Source of the DNA: Ciona intestinalis
Taxonomy: Eukaryota; Chordata; Ascidiacea; Phlebobranchia; Cionidae
Assembly: GCF_000224145.3 (NCBI RefSeq)
Contig: NC_020173.2
Span: forward strand, 2,636,496 to 2,700,495
Length of the DNA stretch: 64,000 nt
Direction of reading: 5' to 3'
A model generated the notes under the pieces. It was given only the letters and a program-made list of their open reading frames with translations. It was not told the DNA's origin and ran no database searches. Positions 37,201-48,157 of this stretch are shown here, piece after piece (positions within the stretch are counted from its first letter, which is position 1; each line of letters opens with the position of its first letter). The position numbers and the translations under genes are program-made.

Positions 37201-37413
37201 TGTCGGTTTTACGTGTTTCCATTTACAATAATAGAAAGTGACCTAACATACGATATATACATCTGTTAATTCAATTAGTTTACCGGCAATTTCCGTTATG
37301 CTGCCAACTTTAACCCCTCCACCTAAAAGACTATCCAAGTTCGATGAAAATGTTGAAATTTGGCTGTTTTTTGATAATTCCTGCTGTAAAATTTCTTCCA
37401 AAATTTTTAACAT
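34293..37413 (-). CDS. RAD51C: RAD51C, RAD51-paralogue recombinase
   Basis: Acts in the BCDX2 and CX3 complexes for homologous recombination (family knowledge). Six exons: 37284-37413, 36624-36788, 35948-36084, 35409-35555, 35007-35119, 34293-34776; about 391 residues. Visible: LDSLLGGGVKVGSITEI before the Walker A GESSTGKTQ (split by intron 1), GGETVYIDTE, YLFRC, Walker B KLVIVDSIA, VPALGESW, LLTKSPTQ and a terminal basic NLS RRKSRKRKR, all in RAD51C order. Start: the first in-frame ATG is at 37413, which leaves only about 30 residues before the core, so the usual N-terminal helical domain is absent or lies in an unseen exon. Four unknown bases hide two residues near 35520. The last exon carries an expanded SQ-rich repeat tail not typical of the family. 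The stop codon of the upstream receptor is only 206 bp away. Confidence 0.88.
34370..34515 (-). repeat. 42-bp in-frame repeat in the RAD51C tail
   Basis: About three and a half units of a 14-residue repeat: DIVTSQSVSSSSNQA, IITSQSKGCSFNKD, IMTSQTESCSTSHD, IMTSEQ. At DNA level the core CTGTGATGTCATAATGTC recurs every 42 bp. Three units keep a TSQ motif. Confidence 0.8.
35222..35360 (+). mobile_element. tRNA-related SINE-like repeat in a RAD51C intron
   Basis: GACACAGCGGTTAGTGATCTG resembles an A-box region. It is followed by CCTCACGCTGCTAC, a degenerate B-box zone (GTGGCCCATGTGGGTGC), then CCCTAGCACACTGGGTGGGTAA. No coding content. The family is not identified. Confidence 0.4.
36816..36972. 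mobile_element. MITE with long inverted ends and TAACCCC-rich core
   Basis: Left end GGGTGCTAATGAAGAGTC and right end (inverted) GGGTGCTAGTGAAGAATC continue into matching CTCCCCCACCTTATTT arms, giving about 45 bp of imperfect inverted repeat. AATTCT flanks both sides (36810-36815 and 36973-36978) as a likely target duplication. The core is a run of CTAACCCC / ATAACCACTA units. It sits in RAD51C intron 2. Confidence 0.75.
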
Positions 37414-37551
37414 TTCGGTCCCCAAACAAAAACATTGCCGCGTGAAATCACTGATGCAGATCAAACTCAAAACATTGAAGAATTTATTTGACGTAATATT
37501 GGGGTGCTATTTAAGGCCAAAACATCTCAACAAAATACATTGAGATACAAT

Positions 37552-37557
37552 TTTATT
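37552..37557 (-). terminator. Polyadenylation signal of LDLa-GPCR 1
   Basis: AATAAA on the minus strand about 65 nt after the receptor stop and about 140 nt before the RAD51C ATG, leaving very little room for a RAD51C promoter. Confidence 0.5.
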
Positions 37558-37619
37558 AGTAAGTGAACAAAAACAGTATACAAAAAACAAAGTGCACAAA
37601 ACGGGTAATACTTAAAGTT

Positions 37620-40600
37620 TCATATTCGCAAATGAAAAAACGTTACTCTATAAAGAATTAAAACGTCCGGCGGGATAACTGTGTCGCTGATCTCTTGAGC
37701 TCGTTTCATGAGCTGCTTAATCGTGTCAACCGCAATATCTGAATAAATGATCGGGTTGATGACGCTGTTTATAGGAAGCAACACTCCAGCGCTGATGACG
37801 TACACGATTCGGTCAAGTTTAACGCCAGACAAGCTCACAAAAGCCATGATACAGATTGGAATCCAACAGCAAAAGTTGGTGAGGATAAGCAGAGATATAG
37901 TCTTCTGTAGTCTTTGATTCTCTGCTTCTTTCAATTTTACTTTTTGTCCGCGGGCAAAAATAGCGGCATATGCAGCAACAAGATATAGAAAGAGAAAAAC
38001 GTTTAGAACTGTCAAAAAAGCTGAATACTCCCAAACAGCCTCACCGACATGAACGAATAACTTAGGCATGCAGACGCTTGTTTCGCCGTAGTAACCAAAC
38101 TCCGCTTTTACCTCAAGCTCTTGAAATGTTTTAGCCATACTGTCTTTGACATCGTTCCAATTCGTTGAAGATGTATGACTGATATTAAATTCTGCTATCT
38201 CGGTATAAAGATACAAGAAATTCTTCTTTGAAATAATTTCGGTTGAATAGAAATAGTTTGGGAATAAAATTGACGAGACGAAGTAGCCAAACTCCGTTTT
38301 AACCAACGGCAACGTGCCAAGTATTATCCCAATTAACCAAACGAATATCATGGGAATCGCGTATGTATAGGGATGGATGCATGTAAATTTAAATGGGTGG
38401 TATACTGACTTAAGTCTGAATGTAGCCATCACCGCCATAGTCAGAGCTGAAACTTCTGATGAAATGATTGTTAATGAACCGAACCCTGAACAAAGATTGC
38501 TGCTTCGCCATTCAGCATCATGGTAGCAATATTTACCCGAGTACTCGGCCCCTTTACTCGATATTGCAACTAAGTATACGCCCATCAAGCAATCTGACAT
38601 TGACAGGTTTATAACGAAGAATAGATACGCAGTTTTTAGCCCTTCCAACTTCATTCGTTTTAACTGAACTATAGTCACGAAAACAACAGAAATGTTTGCT
38701 AAGATTCCCAATATTCCCATTAGCCAAAACAAGCCTCTGAAACCATCATTGCCGATTAACTCATATGGGCTTGAAAAGGCAGTGGCTCTTGAAGTATTCT
38801 CTGGGCATTCATCGCTACCATCACTACAGTCTTTGAATCCATTTTCAACTCGGCTACTTTCCACAGAGAGAGGTTGCTTATTGAGGCAGTAGTAGCGAGT
38901 ATCTTTGCATAATTCCATGGCTTCGTCTGACCCATCATCACAGTCAAGGACTCCATCGCATAGAAGATTTTTACCGACACTTAAAACATTGTTTGAGGCA
39001 CTATTGCAGTAAAAACGATCTGTACAACCTATTTCGTCGAATCCAGTCGCACAGCCTGCAATAGTGGATAAAAATGGCCGACCGTCGCAATATTTCGGCG
39101 GAAACAAATGCAAGACCAAAGAAGGGCCGACCATTTCTCGATGACAGTCTATTCTGACGTCACAGAAGTTTGTTTGATTCGGACATCCCACGTCACACTC
39201 GTCTTCGCGATTGTAGCATTCTGGAATGCCGTCACACATGGTTGCGTTCGTGTATCCAGTAGCCACTGCGTCAACGCTGCAGAATAAATGACGTTTTGAT
39301 TCCATTGAAGCATTCGACTGTTTGACTTTGGTGCAGTGCTGCATGTTATCAGTATCATTACAACTAATTGACTTATTACATATCACAGTTTGAATTGATT
39401 CACATACTCCATTGCAAAGGACTTCGCTTGCTTGACAGCTCTTTTTAGACGTTCCCAAAACGTCGTCACACACGGTTCGATCCTGGCACAAACATTCGTC
39501 GGATAAATCGTAGCAATCTATCACCCCATCGCAAACTTGCTTGCCTGAAATCATCAACTTACCATCCAAACAACGAAAACATTTCAACTTTCCATTAACA
39601 AAGCAATTATCTGAGCCATCTTCACAGTACGAGTTGTTGTTGTAGAGATTAACTTGTGGAAGAACACACGATTGTTTGAGCTGGAAATATTCGTTCTTTG
39701 CTCTGCATTTAAACCCTGGTACGTCATACATTTCGTCACTTCCGTCTTTACAATCATTATTGTCATTGCAGAAAAATGGAGCTATGAGGATTCCGTTATC
39801 TTCACACTGTTGCACGCCACTTTGCCAAACATCGTTCCTTGTGCACCACCAATCCATGTGGGAATATGTTGAATTAAGAACCTGAAGCACAGGTTTACAA
39901 ATCTCTGTCCCATTTTTAACTTCTACAAGTTGAGTGAAACGTTGCAGTGAGGTTTGATTTTCACAAATGTAAAGACGATTTGGAATCACGTTGAAGAGCA
40001 GCCACGGCACTACAAGTCTTCGAAATGTATACTGTATCATATTACATGATTCGTCTGAATTATCCGCACAATTCTGTATTCCGTCTAATACTGAATGCTT
40101 TAAAATGCAGCCTAAATTTGAAGTACAGTTATCCGGGGTTAAAATACAGCCACATGTTAGTTGGTGTTGTTCACATTTGCAATTCCGTTCATCACTCCAG
40201 TCACTACAGTCTTGGTAACTATCACAACGCAATGAATCCGAATAACAACTTGTTTGTTTCTCAATTATCACGTTTACAGTTTCACACTTAGAACCATTCA
40301 CATGGCAACCGCATGGTGTTTCAAAATCTTCACATTTGTAATTACAATCTCTTTCGTCACTCCAATCTCCACAGTTATTATATCGGTTGCATTTTTGCTC
40401 TGAAGTATAACATGGCCAATGAAATATCGTATCCGTTTTGTCGCAGTTTCCTTTCTTGTAGCATTCGCACAGAGTTCGATTTAAACGTTCACATTGGTCA
40501 GCGCAGTTATTTTCATCAGACCAGTCTCCACAGTCGTTATAACCGTCGCATTCTTGAAACGGTGTGTAAACACCGTTAAGTCGAACTCCTTGCCTTAAGC

Positions 40601-41013
40601 ACGGCTTGTTCTCACGGCGACACGCACACTCTTTGTCACCTGTGTGTTACACATGGCATTAAAATAAGAGTTAATTGAATCTAAAACAGCCCATCAACAA
40701 TCGTTATACAAGCGTAAAGAACCGAACTCTGAATTATTTTCCAAGGTTATACACACACTCGCATGTTGGTTTAAGAGTTAGACTATAGATACGTACATGT
40801 TGTAACTTGTATTTATACACATCCTGTTAACTGTCGAGTTGTTTCTAATATACCAGACGCCCATGGTATACTCACAAACCTCATGGCAACGAGCAGACTA
40901 TATTTTATCCTATAAAGGCCTAAGCTTTATTTTTAACACATATAAGACTTACCGTTTTCACTTGTAACATAAAGGATTAAACAGCAAAAGTAAATCAAAC
41001 GACAAAGAAACAT
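37620..41013 (-). CDS. LDLa-repeat 7TM receptor, copy 1
   Basis: Two exons: 40953-41013 (signal peptide MFLCRLIYFCCLILYVTS) and 37620-40639, joined in phase 1; about 1026 residues. The large exon is open throughout; the first methionine-type codon inside it is not the start. The ectodomain has about twelve LDLa-like modules (for example CDGVIDCYDLSDEC, CSDGSDEC). It is followed by a rhodopsin-like 7TM domain with SDCLMGVYL in TM2, the TM3 cysteine NLC, FRL where DRY would be, CWIP in TM6 and NPIIY in TM7. The 7TM is closest to the relaxin-receptor/LGR type C and snail GRL101 group, but no leucine-rich repeats are seen. The ligand is unknown. Its start faces the plus-strand copies about 1 kb away. 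Confidence 0.88.
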
Positions 41014-42048
41014 GATGTATACTATAGTATCTACAAAATGTAAATTTCTGTATTTTATTGTCAAGTAACGCATAAATTATAACTTTTTAAAAAGTTTTTG
41101 CTATATAAGAAAAGTTATGAAAATTGTATACGGCCGCTTTTAATTGCTGCCTTCCAAACCAAGCAGATATAAATTCTTTTCTATCACGTTGGTTACGCTA
41201 GTTTAACTTAGGAAGACTGTGTTTTTTCTTTCTTAAAATATATATTATCTGCTATTCTATTAAAATGGCGCATGTGCAAAACGCTATTTTAGGCTCTCGA
41301 TTCGAAAAGCTAAAACCACTTGTTGTTTGCAAAGAGTTATTATATTATAATCCCTACTAAGCACAACAGTGTTATAATATATGACGTTGCGAAGAATCTA
41401 CGAAAGAAAAGGGAAGTTGAGTAAGAGGTGAACAGAAATTACACCACTTGGTATAAATGCGACAGATCACGTGAGAACTTTATGTTAGGCTGGGTTTAGA
41501 AAAGTCGCAATCCTTTAAAGAATTTACTCACAAAAAAACAGAAACGTAACGTTTATATTCTCGCATGCGGACACACAGTTTGAAATCTTTTTTTCTTTCT
41601 TTGTAAGTATAAACTCTGGATCATATTTCTATCTTTTCACGTTTTCACAAACTTTTTAAGTTTTCACGAACGCCATAAAATATATTTTTTTAATAAAATA
41701 TAAAAGGAGTTTCAGTCCGTCCGTCACAAAGAATTATTAACTACTACGTTGCATTTTCATGCGACCTTCGCCTATAAATTCATATAAAAAGTGTGGGCAC
41801 GATAAAAACAACTGGTAAATAGATGATCGCGCAGATGTTTTATAGGCAAGACGCACATAGTACGTGCGTTGGTATGATAAAACTTTGTCTTATATGTAAG
41901 TTGTAAGTAGTTGGTTAAATCAGTATGTACATTGATTCATTGCCGCTACCATACGGATTGATCTTGAAATATTTTTGAAAACAGCAAAGAGCTCAGACGT
42001 GTTTTTATTTACTGTTTGTGTTCTTTGTAGAGACCAAAAGCTTTAAAT
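41014..42048. other. Divergent spacer between receptor copy 1 and the fourth-copy remnant
   Basis: About 1.03 kb, AT-rich, between a minus-strand start and a plus-strand signal exon, so it may hold promoters for both sides. No coding feature or repeat stands out; short A/T runs at 41590 and 41680 only. Confidence 0.6.
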
Positions 42049-42441
42049 ATGAACAAAATGGTCGTACTTTTCTGGACGATCATGTTTTCCATTGCAATTA
42101 AAGGTAAATAATGTCTATAATGTATTAGAAGGCACGCCATATTTAGGTTACGTTAACTTATTGATAAAGTCGATCATCTTACTCATTGCAAGTCAAAGCA
42201 TCAAGTAAGAAGGGGCAACAAGCTCACAGGGACAACAAGCTACAGAAAACCATATCCCTTCTTATCCTTACCAACTTTTGTTGCTGGATTCCAATCTGTA
42301 TCATGTCTTTTGTGAGCTTGTCTGGCGTCCAACTTGACTGAATCGTGTACGTCATCAGCGCTGGAGTGTTGCTTCCTATAAACAGCGTCATCAACCCAAT
42401 CATATATTCTGACGTAGTGATGATGTTTTTCGGAAAATAAC
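42049..42441 (+). pseudogene. Remnant of a fourth LDLa-GPCR copy
   Basis: 42049-42103 encodes MNKMVVLFWTIMFSIAIK and ends in phase 1 at GTAAAT, just like the signal exons of the intact copies. About 110 bp on, 42205-42441 matches only TM6-TM7 (HRDNKLQKTISLLILTNFC, then PINSVINPIIYSDVV) with high nucleotide identity to the other copies. The TM6-TM7 part has a TGA at 42339 where the others have CGA (Arg), a CpG-type change. The whole ectodomain and TM1-TM5 are missing, so this looks like an internal deletion. The signal exon could still serve as an alternative first exon for copy 2, since the phase matches. Confidence 0.8.
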
Positions 42442-43214
42442 AAAAAAAAGTTATATAACGAATGTATATCCCTTTGAGCAAGACGAGGTTCATTCCGAGT
42501 ATAAACACAACGAAAGCAATTACCCGGACAATTAAACAGAAATTCACGTAATGGCGATGTATAGACGCACTTCCTACTTTAAAGAAGCATACTTGCGCAA
42601 TTAACTTAAGTCTTACCATTAGCTAGCGAATAGACTTGTTTAGCTTAGGTGATAAAGGGATATGAATTATTTAGTATTTCATATTTGTTTGAGGTTGTTT
42701 TTTTAAATTAACTATAGTCTTAATCATGGAATTATTTATTGCTATTTTTGTAAAATCTGTGGTTTTGAAAATCACGTCTCTAAGTAGAAAGTATTTTAAG
42801 CAGTTACAATTGCGGGATGGTAGTCTAGATGCGAGATTAAAAGCTTTAAAGTTTGGCGGAGGTATAAGCGGTAGTGACCTGACTACCGTTTAAAATATTA
42901 CTGAGATATAAATGAAATAACTATGCGAACTTAAATTTAAGGTGTGTTTTACGACCTCACATTTGGAGCAGAATATATTTTACTGGGTGTCTGTAGACTT
43001 CCTCAGTGCTGGGGTATAGATAGTAGTAGCACCCTTGGTGTTATATGATAATGTAGAAATTTATCTACACCCCAGGTGTAACGTGTGCCTAGCTAAAGAC
43101 TCCACCGATAGAATATGGAGAACTTTCGTATTAAAATTTGTTTATACTCATGCACGTTTTATACAAAAGCGTTTTCTTTGTAACCAGATTACCAAATTAG
43201 TTTGTATATGAAAC
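42442..43214. other. Spacer with a dispersed repeat
   Basis: About 770 bp between the remnant and copy 2. 42945-43130 holds a copy of the dispersed intronic repeat (TACTGGGTGTCTGTAGACTTCC, ACACCCCAGGTG, GACTCCACCGATAGAAT). Nothing else is recognised. Confidence 0.6.
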
Positions 43215-46200
43215 ATGAATAAGACGCGTTCATGTTGGAGTTATGTTTGGTTTTTGTTTGCTTTTATTATTGTGATTCTCTTCGTAAAAGGTAAGTTTAC
43301 ATTCACTGAACGTTCGAAGTAAAAATAATGGTTTAAGAGTCTATATATGTAATCATATATAGACTGTCTGGTCTAAACAGGGCACATCTCAATTAAATAT
43401 AGTATATAACAAACAGGTTTCTCGTGGAGATTAATTAATACGCTATATATACACCAAGTCAAGCAATTATATGCCAGCAAAACATTTCAATATAAATATA
43501 TACACGCTCTATGTATATGGCTCACCCACAAAAGTACATACGTTGTATAACCCGTAAGCGTACAGGTGTGGGTAACAGAACACCTATATAGTATAGTAGG
43601 GTGGAAGAAAATGCGACACCTTTTCATTCTATTTTCTCATTCCATTTGGTAGTAAATAAAAACACCTAAATTAAAGAATTAAACCGTATCCTTATGATCT
43701 CCATAGACCGTTGTTAATTGTTTAAAACACGAACAGAATATTTGGATATCTTGTGCTAAAGGTGTCCAGTCTTCCTCACCCTACGGCCTATAGGCTACTA
43801 TATAACGACTGCCGTATCTCCGCCAAATAAAGATAAAAGAAAATTCAGATGCTTTAATCCTCTGTATTATACACAGGACAAGAGTTGGAATGTGACTGCC
43901 ACAGAAATGAAGGAATTTGCATTCGGTTTGGACTTCGACTGAAAGGATTTTACACTCAGAACAAAAGTTGCGATGGTTTTAACGACTGTGGAGACTGGAG
44001 TGACGAAAAGAATTGTTCTAGTACTTGCTTGGCGAAAAACCAGTCTCTATGTGACTGTCATTTGCTCGGCACTTGTAATAGAAAAGGACGACTTGCGTTT
44101 TGGCCTTGCTACAAAGCTTCTGCTGCCTGTGATGGTTGGAATGACTGTGGAGATTGGACGGATGAGAAAGATTGTAACTATACTTGCGGTGATAATGAAT
44201 ATAAGTGTGAATGCTATCAGAATAAGACGGAATGCTCTGTGTATAATGGGGTTTATATATCACACTGTTATAATAATACCGAGATATGTGATGGGCGACC
44301 ACAATGTACAGATTGGACCGACGAAACAAACTGTCTTTGCGACGAAGACAAGTTTAAATGTGGATGTATTAATGATTCTACAAATTGTGAGTCTGATTTA
44401 GGTTGTGTTGGTCGGACTTCTCTGTTAGATGGGGAATCACAGTGCAAAGACGGTTCTGATGAGGCGTGCGAATATAAACCGATTGAATTGGGTCGTGTCT
44501 TGTATTATAACACTGGAAGTGGGAAAACAATATCGACAAAGGCGGCTTACCATTGCAAGAGCAAGGAAGAATTTTCCAAATTTCGAAGTCTCAGTGTTCT
44601 AAGGCAGATAGAGCTGACTTGTTTTCAGGTACAAAGGTTTTCTGATGTAAAGAAGCAATATTTTTATGAAGAATGGTGGTGTACTTTTGAAACCTATGTA
44701 GATAAAGGTTTGCAACAGTGTGAGAATAAAGGATTTGTTATTGGACCAAATCTTTGCAATGGGAATCCTGACTGTGAAGACGGAAGTGACGAAATGTATG
44801 ACGTACCGGGGTTTAAATGCAGAGCAAAAAGTGAATATTTTCAACTGAAGCAATCGTGTGTTCTTCCACAAGTTAATCTCTACAACAACAACTTGTACTG
44901 TGAAGATGGCTCAGATAATTGCTTTGTTGATGGAAAGTTGAAATGTTTTCGTTGTTTGGATGGAAAATTGATGATTTCTGGAAAGCAAGTTTGCGATGGA
45001 GTGATAGATTGCTATGATTTATCTGACGAATGTTTGTGTCAGAACCAAACTGTATGTGATGACGTGTTGGGAAAGTCTCGAGGTGTTTGTGACCAAGGCA
45101 AAATCCTGTGCAACGGAGTTTGTGTCGAAATACCATCCGTGATATGTAATAGGTCGATAAGTTGCAATGACAACTTTCAAAATAAATACTGCAAGACCGA
45201 TGATACAATTTTAGATGATTCAAACGTTCGTTATATTCTCTGTAGTACAGACATGAAAGAGATTGTTTACACGAACGCAACCATGTGTGACGGTATTCCA
45301 GAATGCTACAATCGGGAAGACGAGTGTGACGTAGGATGCCCCAATCAAACACACTTCTGCGATGTAAGATTAGAGTGTCATTTAGAAAAAGTCACTCCAC
45401 TTTGGGTAAAAGAAGGCGTTCTATCTCTCACTGAAAAAGCATACTGTGATGGTCGGCCTTCTATTGATTTACCAAACCACATATACACATGTGGCTACGG
45501 TTTTGATGAGGTTAACTGTACAGGACGATTCTATTGCACAAATGCAAGCTTAAACTTAATCAGCATTGAGAATAAGTTCAAATGTGATGGTGTGAAAGAT
45601 TGCAAAGACGGTTCGGATGAATTAGAATCGCTGTGTAAGTATTCCCGCTTCTACTGCCTCAACAAGCAACCTCTTTCTGTGGAAATAAGTCGAGTTGAAA
45701 ATGGATTTAAAGACTGTAGTGATGGTAGCGATGAATGCCCAGTGAATACCAATAAGACTTCTATTTTCTCTTCGCCGTTTGAAATGATTGGTAACTCCAT
45801 TTTTAGAGTCGGGTTTTGGGTTATTGGAGTTCTTTCGCTTCTTGGCAATTTTTTTGTGATCGTGTCCAGTATTTTTCGGCTTAGAAAGGCGGAAGCTTTA
45901 AAAACATCTTTCCTTTGGTTTGTTATAAACCTATCGCTATCAGATTGCTTGATGGGCGTCTACTTAATTGCAATATCGAGTAAAGGGGCCGAGTACTCGG
46001 GTAAATATTGTTACCATGATGCTGAATGGCGAAGCAGCAATCTTTGTTCAGGTTTCGGTTCATTAACGATCATCTCATCAGAAGTTTCAGCTCTTACCAT
46101 GGCACTGATGGCTACCTTTCGAATGATGTCAGTTTACAAACCGTTCGAAATGGCAAATATTCGAAAACGTACGTTTATAATTCCTACAATATTTGCTTGG

Positions 46201-46944
46201 TTACTCGGAGTAGCAATTGGTGCCTTGCCGCTGATTAAAACAGATTCTGGATATTTTGTTTCATCAATCTGGTACCCAAATTACTTTTATGCACAGCAGG
46301 AACTAAGTAAAACTGAGGTTATACATCTGCATGATCAGATACTTAATTATTCCGTACCCAGCAACGGTGTTACTTCTACGAACTGGTTCGTAGTAAAGCA
46401 GGTAATAACCGATACTTTTCAGGATTTAAATATTTATGGGGAGTTTGGTTATTTCGGTAAAACCAGTATCTGCATGCCGACGTTGTTTGTCACAGTTGGC
46501 GAAACGTCTTGGGAATATTCCATATCTTTAATTAGTTTCAACTTCGTGCTGTTTGTGTACCTAGTTGTGGTGTATATTGCAATATTCAAACGGAGCACTA
46601 AAATGAAAAGCAGTGCGCAAAGAAGCAACAAACTACAGAAGACTATATCTCTTCTTATCCTCACCAACTTTTGTTGTTGGATTCCAATCTGTATCATGGC
46701 TTTTGTGAGCTTGTCTGGCGTCCAACTTGACCGAATCGTGTACGTCATCAGCGCTGGAGTGTTGCTTCCTATAAACAGCGTCATCAACCCAATCATATAT
46801 TCAGACGTAGGAAGATACGTTGTAGAGAAACTGAGAAAAAAGCAAACACCACCAAACCAGAAAAAGGGCCAAAGTTCGTCAGCTTTTACGTCCACCACTA
46901 TTAGAAGTGTTACACCTATTAATAGAACAACGAGCTGTATATAA
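43215..46944 (+). CDS. LDLa-repeat 7TM receptor, copy 2
   Basis: Exon 1 is 43215-43290 (signal peptide from MNKTRSCWSYVWFLFAF) and exon 2 is 43877-46944, joined in phase 1 through GTAAGT and TACACAG; about 1047 residues. The ATG at 43215 is chosen because the ATG seven bases upstream is out of frame and stops at once. The ectodomain has about twelve LDLa-like modules; many keep the acidic calcium cage (CDGFNDCGDWSDEKNC, CKDGSDEAC). The 7TM domain starts near residue 660: TM2 LSDCLMGVYL, TM3 ATFRMMSVYKPF with FRM at the DRY site, a disulphide Cys in both TM3 and loop 2, CWIP, NPIIY. The tail is Ser/Thr-rich (SSSAFTSTTIRSVTPINRTT), giving likely phosphorylation sites. It is the only intact copy on the plus strand. 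Confidence 0.92.
43338..43365. repeat. Perfect 12-bp hairpin
   Basis: AGTCTATATATG and its exact inverse CATATATAGACT are separated by TAAT, in the intron of receptor copy 2. No flanking duplication is obvious. Confidence 0.5.
43593..43785. mobile_element. MITE, GGGTGGGGAAAGATGGGACA family
   Basis: TATAGTAGGGTGGAAGAAAATGCGACACC at the left, GGTGTCCAGTCTTCCTCACCCTAC at the right. The interior has TTCTCATTCCATTTGGTAGT and CCATAGACCGTTGTTAATTG, shared with the other copies. It lies in the intron of receptor copy 2. Confidence 0.8.
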
Positions 46945-47002
46945 CGTTTTTGCGATTTTTTTGGATTTTCTTAAAGTAACTCTACAGAACTGTTTGATGG
47001 AA

Positions 47003-47200
47003 TATAGTACTGTGGGGTAGGATGGGACACCTTTAGCATAGAAAATCCAAATATCATAATCGTGTTTAAAAAATACCAACGGTTAATGGGATTCGTGGGA
47101 ATACGATTTTATAATTCTTTGAATGTTCTTTGTTTACTAACAAATAGGAGGTGGAAAATAGAATTAAAAGGTGTCCCATACTTTCCCCTACCGTACTATA
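47003..47200. mobile_element. MITE, GGGTGGGGAAAGATGGGACA family, opposite orientation
   Basis: TATAGTACTGTGGGGTAGGATGGGACACC at the left and GGTGTCCCATACTTTCCCCTACCGTACTATA at the right form nearly complete inverted ends with TA at the borders. Compared with 43593-43785 the interior is inverted. Confidence 0.82.
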
Positions 47201-48062
47201 TAATGCTACATTCCTGTATACACACACACGCGCACACACATATATATACCATTCGTGCTTTTTATTCATAGTGCAATTCTCATCAAATTGTCGCCTTTTT
47301 TTCGCTAAACAAGAAGCTGACTTGTTATTTAAAAATTCTGTTTTGTTTAGATTTAGAACATAACTACTTTGATACGATTTACAATTAACATTAATTCCTT
47401 ATCTGCTCGAAAACAGTTGGTACATCAATAGTGTAACTTAAAAAACTGTGCTGTGTATATTTATACGAATGTTCGATGTAAATTTTGTTAAAAAGGTTTA
47501 AAAATAGATTGTCTTTGCAGATCGGCTTTATATATTGGTATTGGCGATATTGACGTGTAGGGGTATGGACTCGTTAGACAAAGCACTCGTTTTTACCTTA
47601 TAATATTAGATTACTGCCACAGTATGGAAGGTGAAACTTTGTATAGTTTATAAAAAACAGTTTATTAAAAAAAACACAATGAACCTAGTATAGAAGAATG
47701 CTACATACCACTGCTCTATACCTAGTTTAGATTAGAATGCTGAAATTAGTATTAGGGGATCGAGGAGGGTATCTTGAAAATTACAACTGTCTGGTACTCG
47801 GATTCTCCTAGATTTTTAATATGTTATTCTTGATGATAAATACTAAAAAACGTTAACAAAATTTTGTAGGATTTTTTGGGTGGTTCGAGCCATATATTTC
47901 ATGTATATTATCGACCCTACTAATATATAACGTTTTCTTTACGTGGTGCAAACACAACAGGTTTCCTAATGTTCTTTATAAGTTTCTGGGCCGAAAAGCC
48001 TTACATACATAATAAACTAGCTGACTACTTCAGTACTTCTTTATTAAATATATCTGCAGCAT

Positions 48063-48091
48063 TATATATATATATATATATATATATATAC
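48063..48091. repeat. TA microsatellite
   Basis: An uninterrupted run of about 14 TA units just beyond the 3' end of receptor copy 3. Confidence 0.9.
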
Positions 48092-48157
48092 TTAACAGTA
48101 TTCTGGAACGATAACAATAACGTTTATATACATCACAAGAAATCATATGTTACATCA

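Larger units (their letters stand above)
46945..48157. other. Convergent spacer between receptor copies 2 and 3
   Basis: About 1.2 kb between two stop codons, so it holds both 3' UTRs. It contains a MITE (47003-47200), a CA/TA microsatellite (about 47217-47248) and a TA microsatellite (about 48063-48091). The intact open frame of copy 3 begins at its right edge. Confidence 0.65.

Noticed and set aside
42224-42619. Minus-strand open frame over the TM6-TM7 fragment
   Set aside because: It is the antisense shadow of the plus-strand receptor fragment. The same antisense frame appears opposite every receptor copy (for example 46449-46898 and 48147-48455).
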